From: an uncultured Cellvibrionales bacterium
GTDB taxonomy: Bacteria; Pseudomonadota; Gammaproteobacteria; Pseudomonadales; Cellvibrionaceae
DNA length: 64,000 bases
Direction: 5' to 3'
Assembly: GCA_913020115.1 (NCBI GenBank)
Contig: CAJWBQ010000004.1
Coordinates: 104,428 to 168,427 of the forward strand
Below are positions 21,836 to 31,301 of this stretch, piece after piece (positions within the stretch are counted from its first letter, which is position 1; each line of letters starts with the position of its first letter). A program made the position numbers and the translations under genes. Below the pieces are notes generated by a model. It did not search any database, had not been told where the DNA came from, and saw only the letters and a program-made list of their open reading frames with translations.

Positions 21836-22944
21836 ATACTTCAAAAAACTCTCGCGTAATCGTTGGCATGTCTGGCGGCGTTGACTCTTCCGTTTCGGCT
21901 TTGCTATTGATAGAGCAAGGCTATGAAGTTGAAGGCTTATTCATGAAAAACTGGGACGAGGATGACGGCACTGAGTATTGCACGGCAAAAGAAGACTTAG
22001 TGGACGCACAAAAAGTATGCGACAAACTCGGCATAAAATTGCACACAGTCAACTTCGCTGCAGAGTATTGGGACAATGTCTTTGAGCACTTCCTAAAAGA
22101 ATACCAAGCCGGCCGAACCCCCAACCCGGATATACTTTGCAATCGAGAAATTAAGTTTAAAGTTTTTTTAGAATACGCAGAGATGCTTGGAGGCGATTAT
22201 ATTGCCACAGGCCACTATTGCCGACGAATTGATAAAAATGGCCACACTTGGCTCGGCAAAGGTTTGGACAACAATAAAGACCAAAGTTATTTTGTTCATG
22301 CCGTAGGAGAAGCCGAATTTGCTAAAACGCTTTTTCCTGTTGGCGAACTGGAGAAACCTGAAGTGCGCCGTATAGCTGAAAAACACGGCTTAGCCACAGC
22401 CCGAAAAAAAGACAGTACGGGAATTTGTTTTATTGGCGAACGCCGCTTCAAAGATTTTCTACAACAATATTTACCCGCCCAACCTGGCGCAATGGAAACA
22501 CCTGAAGGCCAAGCAATGGGAGAGCATAACGGTTTGATGTACCACACTATTGGTCAGCGCCAAGGCCTTGGAATTGGCGGCGTCAAAGGTGGTAGTGAGG
22601 CCGCTTGGTTTGTAGCCGGTAAAGACTTAGAGCGAAATGTTTTGATTGTGGCTCAGGGCACAGACCACCCTATGCTGTTTGCCAATAGCCTAAAGGCGAG
22701 TAATGTCCACTGGATTAATGGCCGCGACACACTAGAAAATAATACTTTTCGCTGTATGGCCAAAACACGCTACAGACAGGCCGATCAAGTTTGTGAAGTA
22801 CAGCTTAGCGAAAACAACCCAGACCAACTTACAGTGAAGTTCGACGACGCTCAGCGCGCTATAACGCCGGGCCAGTCTGTCGTGTTTTATCGCGACGACA
22901 TTTGTCTAGGTGGCGCTGTAATTGACGTGGCTTTTGATCAGTGA
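21832..22944 (+). CDS. mnmA: tRNA-specific 2-thiouridylase MnmA
   Basis: 370 residues. The PP-loop [10 protein letters not shown] binds [12 protein letters not shown] is the family signature, and the two catalytic cysteines lie in [12 protein letters not shown] and [11 protein letters not shown]. The C-terminal beta domains bind tRNA. MnmA puts sulfur on U34 of tRNA(Lys), tRNA(Glu) and tRNA(Gln), receiving it from the Tus relay. Its start overlaps nudJ and its TGA overlaps the GTG of hflD. Confidence 0.98.
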   Translation: MNTSKNSRVIVGMSGGVDSSVSALLLIEQGYEVEGLFMKNWDEDDGTEYCTAKEDLVDAQKVCDKLGIKLHTVNFAAEYWDNVFEHFLKEYQAGRTPNPDILCNREIKFKVFLEYAEMLGGDYIATGHYCRRIDKNGHTWLGKGLDNNKDQSYFVHAVGEAEFAKTLFPVGELEKPEVRRIAEKHGLATARKKDSTGICFIGERRFKDFLQQYLPAQPGAMETPEGQAMGEHNGLMYHTIGQRQGLGIGGVKGGSEAAWFVAGKDLERNVLIVAQGTDHPMLFANSLKASNVHWINGRDTLENNTFRCMAKTRYRQADQVCEVQLSENNPDQLTVKFDDAQRAITPGQSVVFYRDDICLGGAVIDVAFDQ

Positions 22945-23579
22945 GCGACAATACTGAACAACAAGTAATGGCACTCGCAGGCCTATTTCAAGCATGTGCC
23001 ATGGTAGAAAAATTAGCGAAAACTGGCGTTTGCCCTCAGCTACCGTACCGAGCCTCGGTCGAGAGTTTATTCGTGCAAAACCCTAAAGACACCTTGCAGG
23101 TGTATGGCTCGCTGCCAGGCTTGCTGCTTGGCTTTGAAGCTCTCTCAGAGTTATTGCACGATCACAAAAGCACCCAGCTGAACGATTGCCTTAAATACTC
23201 GATGGGCGTGCTACATCTGCAAAAAAAACTCGCCAAACAGAGAGATATGCTAGATATCATTGGCAGTCGCGTTGCCCAAGCGGCCAGTCAGGCCGGTCAT
23301 TTTGAGAGCCTGCATGAAAATGTCATCGGCAATATTGCTGATATCTATACAGATACCATCAGCACTTTCCGCTTCCGCATCCAAGTAAATGGAGATGCGA
23401 ATTTACTGCAACAGAAAAGAGTGGCCAATCAGATAAGAGCCTTGTTATTGAGCGCTATTCGCTCCGCAACCCTATGGCGACAACTAGGCGGCAACCGGCT
23501 TCATTTGGTGATGAGTCGTAAACGCCTCCTAGATAGCGCTGAAAAACTCAAGCACTTAGCGCTAAAAGAATCACTCTGA
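22941..23579 (+). CDS. hflD: High-frequency lysogenization protein HflD
   Basis: 212 residues starting with a GTG that shares a GTGA with the mnmA stop. The mostly helical sequence [30 protein letters not shown] and the C-terminal [18 protein letters not shown] match HflD. In E. coli it is a peripheral inner-membrane protein that lowers lambda CII stability; its normal cell role is unclear. The mnmA-hflD-purB order matches E. coli. Confidence 0.93.
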   Translation: MSDNTEQQVMALAGLFQACAMVEKLAKTGVCPQLPYRASVESLFVQNPKDTLQVYGSLPGLLLGFEALSELLHDHKSTQLNDCLKYSMGVLHLQKKLAKQRDMLDIIGSRVAQAASQAGHFESLHENVIGNIADIYTDTISTFRFRIQVNGDANLLQQKRVANQIRALLLSAIRSATLWRQLGGNRLHLVMSRKRLLDSAEKLKHLALKESL

Positions 23580-23592
23580 GCTAGATCAACGC

Positions 23593-23621
23593 TGCAAAGC
23601 TGTCCGATTTTCGTGTATGAT
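23593..23621 (+). promoter_or_regulatory. Possible purB promoter
   Basis: TATGAT at 23616-23621 lies 17 bp after TGCAAA at 23593-23598, in the gap between hflD and purB. The -35 is poor, so this is tentative. Confidence 0.35.
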
Positions 23622-23633
23622 GCAGCCCTCTAA

Positions 23634-25028
<1,395 letters not shown>

Positions 25029-25040
25029 ACAAACCAGTAC

Positions 25041-25071
25041 GCCCAACACTCTTCACTGAAGGGTGTTAGGC
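25041..25071 (+). terminator. Hairpin between purB and roxA
   Basis: AACACTCTTC pairs with GAAGGGTGTT (one G-U pair) around ACT, and the stem extends through a mismatch to GCC/GGC. It follows the purB stop by 12 nt. No U-tract is seen, so termination would be incomplete or depend on other factors. Confidence 0.5.
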
Positions 25072-25110
25072 CTCCCCAGCCAAAATTCTAAACAGGTAGC
25101 GCACATCGTG

Positions 25111-26271
25111 ATGCAATCATCCCTCACTCACCTGGGCGACATAAGCACTGAAGAATTTCTGGCCAATTACTGGCAAAAAAAACCATTGCTAATCCGCAAC
25201 GCAATGCCGAATTTCGAGTCGCCACTGTCCCCCGACGAGCTAGCAGGCTTGGCACTGGAAGATGAGATTGAGTCTCGCATAGTGCAGGAGAATCATAAGC
25301 AAGGACCGTGGAATTTACGCAGCGGCCCTTTTAAAGAGCAAGATTTCCAAAAACTTCCAGAAACCCACTGGACCCTGCTTGTGCAAGCCGTTGACTTATG
25401 GGTTGAGGAGTTTGGCCCCCTGCTTGATTGCTTTCGCTTCATCCCCAACTGGCGAATTGACGACATCATGGCGAGCTATGCCCCCGATCAGGGCAGTGTC
25501 GGGCCGCACTTTGACTATTATGACGTATTCCTCCTTCAGGGCCACGGGCAACGCCGATGGAAAATTGGGGCAAAATGCGATGCCGCAAGCCCTACGCTTT
25601 CCGGCTGCGATCTTAGTATTCTCAGCCAGTTCGAGACTGAGGAGGAATGGGTGTTAAATCCTGGCGACATGCTTTATATCCCACCCCAAATAGCCCACCA
25701 CGGTATTGCCTTAGGCGATAGCATCACCTATTCGATAGGTTTTCGAGCGCCTTCTGAAGGTGACATTTTAAGTGAGCTCGCTCACGAAATGGCCGAGAAA
25801 GCAGAAGATCATGTCCGCTATTCAGACCCAGACCTAGCCTTACAAAATAGCCCTGGCGAAATCGACTCTAAGGCTATTAGTGCGCTTCAAGCGATTGTTC
25901 AGCGAAACCTATCCGACCCTAGCGCCATTGCATCCTGGTTTGGTCGCTATATGACCCAGCGGAAATATCCAGAGCTAGAAATATGTGAATCTTTTCAGGC
26001 TGTGGCCCCAGAATCACTTCGCAGAGAGCTCCGCGGAGACGTTCACTTGTGTAAACACCCAGCGTCTCGCATTGCCTGGCATGAATACCAAGATGGCTCG
26101 ACAGTATTATTTGTCGACGGCGAAACTCATGAGTGCAGCAAAGATCTTGCGATTTTGGTCAGCTCCGAAACAGAACTGAGCGCCAACAACCTAGAAACAC
26201 TTGATGAAGCCGATTGGCAGGTGGTTTGCAAACTCGTTGGGCTGGGAAACTTTTATCTTAGTGAGCAATAG
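25111..26271 (+). CDS. roxA: Ribosomal protein uL16 arginine 3-hydroxylase (YcfD/RoxA)
   Basis: 386 residues from the ATG at 25111. A JmjC-type cupin core contains FIPNWRIDDIMASYAPDQGSVGPHFDYYDVFLLQGHGQRRW; the HFD pair and the distal histidine in YIPPQIAHHGIA would bind Fe(II), and the C-terminal part is the winged-helix/dimer region of YcfD. The 2-oxoglutarate oxygenase hydroxylates an arginine of ribosomal protein uL16. It follows purB as in many gammaproteobacteria (in E. coli it is slightly apart). Confidence 0.93.
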   Translation: MQSSLTHLGDISTEEFLANYWQKKPLLIRNAMPNFESPLSPDELAGLALEDEIESRIVQENHKQGPWNLRSGPFKEQDFQKLPETHWTLLVQAVDLWVEEFGPLLDCFRFIPNWRIDDIMASYAPDQGSVGPHFDYYDVFLLQGHGQRRWKIGAKCDAASPTLSGCDLSILSQFETEEEWVLNPGDMLYIPPQIAHHGIALGDSITYSIGFRAPSEGDILSELAHEMAEKAEDHVRYSDPDLALQNSPGEIDSKAISALQAIVQRNLSDPSAIASWFGRYMTQRKYPELEICESFQAVAPESLRRELRGDVHLCKHPASRIAWHEYQDGSTVLFVDGETHECSKDLAILVSSETELSANNLETLDEADWQVVCKLVGLGNFYLSEQ

Positions 26272-26391
26272 AGCGCCCATTAGAAAACAATAGATGTTTC
26301 ACGAGCTAGAAACCACATTAATACGACAACACCAACAAACCCCTTCAAAAACATTAACTTGGCGCACAATGTTAATGTTACGCCTGTGGTC

Positions 26392-27426
26392 CTAGGCAAT
26401 ACAGCTTTGGTCTAAAGGTGTCGCCAAGCAAACACGGTTACGACCGTTTTCTTTGGCTTTGTAAAGGCCTTGATCCGCTCTGACCTTCAGACTCTTCGAG
26501 TCCTCTCCTGGCTCAGCAAGAGCAACACCAATTGAAATTGAAAGCGTCTTTAATGTTTCTGTTGAACCTACATTGGTTATACGAATACTTTCAACCTTAG
26601 CGCGAATAAGCTCGGCTAGCACCTCGGCTTCTCCCAGCGCACCTTCGAAAACGATGGCAAATTCTTCGCCTCCATATCGAGCAGGCTTAACTGCCTCCCC
26701 TTGAATTTTTAGCAACAACTGGCCCACACACTCCAAAACCTTGTCGCCCATTACGTGGCCATAAGTATCGTTACATAATTTAAAATGATCCAAATCCAGA
26801 AGCATTAAAATGGTTGGATTAGTCGCATCAGCCAACGACTGCTCCAAATTCAGATCAAAGGCGCGGCGATTGGCGATCTTTGTTAGCTTATCTATTAATG
26901 CTTCTTCCTGACTTGACTGCAGCGCAGCCTTTAAAGCTTCTACCTCTTGCTTCGCCTGCTTTAACTCAGCCTGAAATACCGAGTTTAAATCCTCTACTGC
27001 ATGTGTTTTATCCAACAGCAGCGCCAAGGTTTCTTGAATTTCAGCTTCGTCCGTTGAAGACTCCATAGTCGCCATTGCGGCCTTCAAAGCATCGCCATAT
27101 TCGTGGGTACCACTCGCTGTTATATTGACGACGCCAAACAGCTTTGCCAGCAAGCTAGCCACAGCATTTTGAGTGTCTTCACTTTGAGGGAGATATTGTT
27201 TTACAAAATACTCGAAAAATAGCTGTTCACTTCGATCTTCATTGTAAGTGCCTGCCTCTGGAAAGCTGGCGAGCAGGGCCTCACTAAGATTTATATCCTC
27301 ATCGGCGGCATGCGCATACCATAAAGCGTAGTTGTTTGGCGTTGGAGGAATCTCGCGCTCAACCATCAAAGGAACGGCCTCGCGGAGTATACCTGCGGAA
27401 GTTTTGTAATCCTGTCTGAATTCCAT
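26392..27426 (-). CDS. Diguanylate cyclase
   Basis: 344 residues. An N-terminal helical region (about 1-170) begins with PPTPNNYALWYAHA, a motif shared by a group of GGDEF proteins, and includes a predicted coiled coil (about 140-180). The GGDEF domain follows with DKLTKIANRR, LLDLDHFKLCNDTYGHVMGD and the active-site GGEEF at residues 252-256. The RxxD inhibitory site that normally precedes it is absent (GEAV there), so product inhibition is unlikely. No membrane segment is present. It makes cyclic di-GMP from two GTP. Its promoter region faces that of the molybdoenzyme. Confidence 0.93.
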   Translation of the reverse strand: MEFRQDYKTSAGILREAVPLMVEREIPPTPNNYALWYAHAADEDINLSEALLASFPEAGTYNEDRSEQLFFEYFVKQYLPQSEDTQNAVASLLAKLFGVVNITASGTHEYGDALKAAMATMESSTDEAEIQETLALLLDKTHAVEDLNSVFQAELKQAKQEVEALKAALQSSQEEALIDKLTKIANRRAFDLNLEQSLADATNPTILMLLDLDHFKLCNDTYGHVMGDKVLECVGQLLLKIQGEAVKPARYGGEEFAIVFEGALGEAEVLAELIRAKVESIRITNVGSTETLKTLSISIGVALAEPGEDSKSLKVRADQGLYKAKENGRNRVCLATPLDQSCIA

Positions 27427-27477
27427 GTAACACCCTATGATCCATTTGGCCTATTTTGTTAGGCTCATATTTTTACT

Positions 27478-27508
27478 TACACTATGACCGTCAATTCAGC
27501 ATAGTGTA
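27478..27508 (-). promoter_or_regulatory. Inverted repeat over the diguanylate cyclase promoter
   Basis: TACACTATG (27478-27486) and CATAGTGTA (27500-27508) are perfect 9-bp arms, 22 bp centre to centre. Between them, on the minus strand, lies TTGACG (27494-27489), a good -35 candidate for the gene starting at 27426. A dimeric regulator could bind here. Confidence 0.45.
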
Positions 27509-27555
27509 GATGCGTATAATTTTAATGAATGTAATTCGCATTCACCACCGCAGAG

Positions 27556-27571
27556 TGTGCATAAGCTCACA
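27556..27571. promoter_or_regulatory. CRP/Vfr-like site
   Basis: TGTGC-N6-TCACA differs from the CRP core TGTGA-N6-TCACA at one position and is followed by TTT. It lies 123 bp before the molybdoenzyme start and 130 bp before the divergent cyclase start. Confidence 0.35.
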
Positions 27572-27638
27572 TTTCTTAATGATTATGACGCCATATGTAG
27601 ACCTTAATTCAACAATTACATTATCTAGCTTCGGAGCA

Positions 27639-27676
27639 TGGGTATCGGCTATAGTATTTAAAAAATTTGATACCCA
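27639..27676 (+). promoter_or_regulatory. Inverted repeat spanning the molybdoenzyme start region
   Basis: TGGGTATC and GATACCCA are perfect 8-bp arms with a 22-nt spacer. The spacer contains TATAGT (27650-27655), a near-consensus -10, but no fitting -35. The ATG follows at 27694. Confidence 0.45.
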
Positions 27677-27693
27677 AATTGATGTGAGCCTCC

Positions 27694-29763
27694 ATGCCGA
27701 AAATTGATACCACACGCGATGAAAGACCTGCGGTTTGCCCCTTAGATTGTGCCGATACTTGCAGCCTAAATGTTGAGGTAGAACATGGCCGAGTGAAGAA
27801 AGTCAGAGGCAGTAGCACCAACCCATTTACGCGAGGAAAAATTTGCGCAAAAGTTGCAACAGGCTTACAGGAACAAGTACACGGTCCAGACCGTTTGGAG
27901 CGCCCCTTAAAACGCATTGGCGATCGCGGCCCGCTGGCCACCTTTGAGCCGATCAGCTGGACGGAGGCAATAGAAACCATCTATCAGAACTTCGAATCGA
28001 GCATTAAAGCCCATGGCCCACTCTCGATTGTGCCGATGGCTTATGGGGGCCCTATGGGTCGATTGGCGGGCGGCTCGATGGACAAGCGATTTTTCAACGC
28101 ACTTGGCGCCCAGCAAGTGAACAGCAGTCCCTTGTGCGCAGGCATAACAGACGAAGCTTATACCAGCATGTTTGGCGAGAGCGGCGGTATTGCTCAGGCT
28201 GAGTTCACACACTCAAAACTCATTGTAGTTTGGGGAAACAACATTACTGCCTGCAACTTACACCTAACTAAAATCATTCGTGACGCGCAAAAACAGGGTG
28301 CGAAATTAGTCGTAATAGACCCGAAAAAGACTCGGATTGCCGAGCATGCAGATTTGCACCTCCAACTTCTACCAGGCACTGACGTAGTATTGGCATACGC
28401 CGTAGCCGCCGAACTGAAGAGAATCAAGGCTCTGGACGAACAATTTCTAAAAGAAAACGTCGTCGGTGTAGAGTCTTATTTTGCAGAGGCAGAAAAATTC
28501 TCTTTAGAACAGGCCGCACAGCTTTGTGACTTGAAACTAGAGGATATAGAAAAATTTGCCTCTTACTGGAAAGACATCAAGCCGGCGGCTATTAATACCG
28601 GCATAGGCGCAGAACGCAATCGGAATGGTGGCTCAGGCATTCGGGCAGCCTTGGCTCTACCCGTCATAACCGGCAATTTCGGCCCGAAAGGGGGCGGCGT
28701 CTGCAATGTGTCTGGCTACTTCCCAACAAATTCGCAGGCCCTACAACGCAAGGACTTGATCTCGGATGAGCACGAAACACTTAGCATACTAGATATCCCT
28801 GACCTCATTTTAGAGCCCAATGCCAAGAAAGCACCGATAAAGAATCTATTTATCTACAATCACAACCCTGTTGCCGTTCACCCAAGACAGGACCGAATGA
28901 TTGAAGCGCTACTGAAAGAAGACCTCTTTATTGTGGGATGCGACATTACACTCACCGATTCCATGCGCTATGCCGACATTATTTTGCCTGCAGCCAGCCA
29001 CTTAGAGTACAGCGACATCTATACAGCTTACGGCCACTCCTTTTTACAACGCTCAGAGGCGGCAATCCCACCCGTGGGTGAGGCCCTCCCCAATACTGAA
29101 ATATTTCGTCGCCTAGCTCAGCGTTTCAGTCAATCAAACTCTATTTTTGCAGACCCAATGTTTAAGGAGTCAGATGAATCCCTTATCCGAACGGCTGTTG
29201 ATCCGAAGCACCCAGCAATGGTCGACAGACCCGAGGATTCACTGAAGGTAAACTCTCCAATTGACTGCTCCAAAGATGCTTCAGGCCGCGACACGCCCTC
29301 CTTGTTTAGAGGCCTGATGCCTAGCACTCCCAGCGGTAAGATAGAGCTTTTTAGCTCTACACTAGAGCGGGAGTACAGGCAGGGCCTACCGACATGGACA
29401 GCATTAGAACGCAGCCACCCTTTTATATTGGTCACCCCGAGTTCTGAAAAACGAACCAACTCTACCTTTGGCAACATTGAGGGTCACGATAGCGATGTGC
29501 TACTCGAGATCAACCCTCAGGACGCCCTAGAAAGATCCCTGCGAGATGGCCAAGCGGTATACGTATTCAATCAGCAAGCTGAACTCCTCTTGAACTTAAA
29601 AGTCTCGAGTAACGTTAAAAAAGGCACGCTATATTCCCCCAAAGGCGCCTGGCTGAAGCATCGCTCCCATACTGTGAATGCATTAATTCCAGGACATAAG
29701 GCTGATATAGCGGGAGGAGCTTGCTACAACGACACCCAAGTTGACATTAGAGCCTGCGATTAA
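27694..29763 (+). CDS. Molybdopterin-dependent oxidoreductase (formate dehydrogenase/nitrate reductase superfamily)
   Basis: 689 residues. The N-terminus has CPLDCADTC and GKICAK, giving four cysteines (15, 19, 23 and 51) with the spacing of the [4Fe-4S] site in the DMSO-reductase superfamily. The catalytic domain includes VVWGNNITACNLH, VVIDPKKTRIAEHADLHLQLLPGTD and FIYNHNPVAVHPRQD; Cys148 in SSPLCAG is a candidate molybdenum ligand. The C-terminal cap domain starts around residue 570. There is no Tat signal, so it should be cytoplasmic. No electron-transfer or membrane subunit is adjacent. This group has assorted or unknown substrates, so I name no reaction. Confidence 0.88.
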   Translation: MPKIDTTRDERPAVCPLDCADTCSLNVEVEHGRVKKVRGSSTNPFTRGKICAKVATGLQEQVHGPDRLERPLKRIGDRGPLATFEPISWTEAIETIYQNFESSIKAHGPLSIVPMAYGGPMGRLAGGSMDKRFFNALGAQQVNSSPLCAGITDEAYTSMFGESGGIAQAEFTHSKLIVVWGNNITACNLHLTKIIRDAQKQGAKLVVIDPKKTRIAEHADLHLQLLPGTDVVLAYAVAAELKRIKALDEQFLKENVVGVESYFAEAEKFSLEQAAQLCDLKLEDIEKFASYWKDIKPAAINTGIGAERNRNGGSGIRAALALPVITGNFGPKGGGVCNVSGYFPTNSQALQRKDLISDEHETLSILDIPDLILEPNAKKAPIKNLFIYNHNPVAVHPRQDRMIEALLKEDLFIVGCDITLTDSMRYADIILPAASHLEYSDIYTAYGHSFLQRSEAAIPPVGEALPNTEIFRRLAQRFSQSNSIFADPMFKESDESLIRTAVDPKHPAMVDRPEDSLKVNSPIDCSKDASGRDTPSLFRGLMPSTPSGKIELFSSTLEREYRQGLPTWTALERSHPFILVTPSSEKRTNSTFGNIEGHDSDVLLEINPQDALERSLRDGQAVYVFNQQAELLLNLKVSSNVKKGTLYSPKGAWLKHRSHTVNALIPGHKADIAGGACYNDTQVDIRACD

Positions 29764-30202
29764 GCAAAGCACTGAACTCGGACGGATAATAGCACCCTTC
29801 AATCTTGTCCACAGATACTGTGGATAAGTCTGTGTGCAATCTTCGGAAAACTAAGCTAAAGCAGCTAGAGTCGAGCCCCTCGCCACTTAGTATGATTATT
29901 GGCCAATAAATATTATTACTATATTTATCAATACTTTAGACAAGTCAATAGGTCTTGGGGAGCAAAAAGCAATTATTTTTGGAAAAATGAAACTGACGCC
30001 AGCTTAGGTGTGCATAAGGATTTCATCAATAGCCGTCACAAGGCAATCTTGGACCCATATAAGCTTTTGTTTCCCCCTCCCTTCACTCAGTTCTCAAGCC
30101 TGCGTTAAAAACACTCTACAACTAAAATAAAAATAATCAATAAGCTTTATCCATGCCATTCACTGAGGTAATGCGATAAAACACATACCGCTACAACAGG
30201 CA
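29764..30202. other. Intergenic region between convergent molybdoenzyme and LysR genes
   Basis: A 439-bp gap. It holds the DnaA-box-like dyad at 29805-29827. A frame at 29899-30108 opens with TTG, is Tyr/Phe/Lys-rich and has no ribosome binding site, so I do not call it. The rest is AT-rich, and I see no tRNA, repeat or clear terminator. Confidence 0.6.
29805..29827. promoter_or_regulatory. Pair of inverted DnaA-box-like sequences
   Basis: TTGTCCACA (29805-29813) is followed after 5 bp by TGTGGATAA (29819-29827). The second is the reverse complement of the consensus box TTATCCACA; the first differs by one base. Together they form a dyad with 10-bp arms, one mismatch and a 3-bp centre. Confidence 0.45.
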
Positions 30203-31138
30203 CTACATACCCTTGGCAACATCTGAGATCAAACGCCGCATCCATTGATGCGCAGGGTTGTGCTGCAGCAGGGGACTCCAGGCCATTTTCAACTCAAAAG
30301 CGGGGATATCAAATGGTGGCGTTTTTACTACCACTCGAGGGTTCGCATGTTGAAGTTGAGCCGCTTTGCTGGGCAGGGTCACAATCAGGTCTTTTTGCTC
30401 TGCCAACAGCATGGCTGCCTGATAGTGGCGGGTAAACACCGTAATATTACGGCGCCTCCCCTGCTTCCCCAACACCTCATCAACCCAGCCGAGACGCTGA
30501 ATATCGTGTGGGTTCATGCCGACACCAACCCCCATACCCGTTTTACTCACCCATACATGCTGCGCACTTAGATAGGTATCAAGGTTAAAGCTGTCTAAAA
30601 TTGGGTTCTCAACGCTCAACAAACAAGAAAAACTGTCTTTCCAAATATCTTTTTGGTGAAAAGACTGTGGCATGCTGTCAAAGCGGTTGATCACCATATC
30701 GACCTTGCCCTGCTCAACATCCAAAAAGCTGACATCACTTGGAGTCATAATATCAAGAATAACATCGGGCGCGTTACTTCGAAGGTGTGTCAAAAGCTGT
30801 GGAATTAAGGTGGACTCCGCGTAATCACTGGCCATTATTCGGAAAACACGCTTGGATTCTGCGGCTTTAAATTCGGTTTGCGGCTGTACGGCCTTATCAA
30901 TTTTCGCCAGCACGTCGCGAATCTGGGGCTGTAACTCAAGTGCCCTTTCAGTGGGCGTCATTCCCTCACTGGTGCGAATTAAAATTGGGTCTTCGAACAT
31001 GTCCCGCAGGCGTCGCAAGCCGTTGCTCATCGCCGGCTGGGTCAAGCCCAGCTGACTGGCTGCGTTCGTGACATTACGCTCACGCAATAAAACATCCAGA
31101 TACACCAATAAATTTAGATCGACACGCCCAATGTTCAT
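30203..31138 (-). CDS. LysR-family transcriptional regulator
   Basis: 311 residues. The N-terminal winged helix (DLNLLVYLDVLLRERNVTNAASQLGLTQPAMSNGLRRLRDMFEDPILIR) is of the NodD/PcpR-like LysR branch. The effector domain spans about residues 95-305. It is transcribed away from aceA with a 163-bp gap containing a TACTAT/ATAGTA dyad, a typical LysR arrangement, so it may control isocitrate lyase and itself. The effector is unknown. It is convergent with the molybdoenzyme gene. Confidence 0.9.
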   Translation of the reverse strand: MNIGRVDLNLLVYLDVLLRERNVTNAASQLGLTQPAMSNGLRRLRDMFEDPILIRTSEGMTPTERALELQPQIRDVLAKIDKAVQPQTEFKAAESKRVFRIMASDYAESTLIPQLLTHLRSNAPDVILDIMTPSDVSFLDVEQGKVDMVINRFDSMPQSFHQKDIWKDSFSCLLSVENPILDSFNLDTYLSAQHVWVSKTGMGVGVGMNPHDIQRLGWVDEVLGKQGRRRNITVFTRHYQAAMLLAEQKDLIVTLPSKAAQLQHANPRVVVKTPPFDIPAFELKMAWSPLLQHNPAHQWMRRLISDVAKGM

Positions 31139-31187
31139 AATGTAATCCCTGTTCTATTCTAATGGAGTCACCTAGCCCAACAATGGG

Positions 31188-31203
31188 TACTATTTATATA
31201 GTA
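31188..31203. promoter_or_regulatory. Palindrome between lysR and aceA, candidate operator
   Basis: TACTAT-TTAT-ATAGTA is a perfect dyad, 50 bp before the LysR start and 99 bp before the aceA start. Divergent LysR regulators usually bind such AT-rich dyads. Confidence 0.45.
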
Positions 31204-31301
31204 AATACCAAAAATAAGCAGCATTTATTTCAATTATATAACTGCAGGGTTTATTATTCTCCCACTAGCTCAAGTTTATTACTCACCGGAAAGGAAAGAT
31301 C

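Noticed and set aside
27510..27707. 65-codon frame before the molybdoenzyme
   Set aside because: It runs through the regulatory dyads and overlaps the real start at 27694; no ribosome binding site.
28137..28150. Selenocysteine in the molybdoenzyme
   Set aside because: Residue 148 is an ordinary Cys codon (tgc) and no in-frame TGA interrupts the gene.
29899..30108. 69-codon frame in the gap after the molybdoenzyme
   Set aside because: TTG start, no ribosome binding site, biased Tyr/Phe/Lys composition and no recognisable motif.
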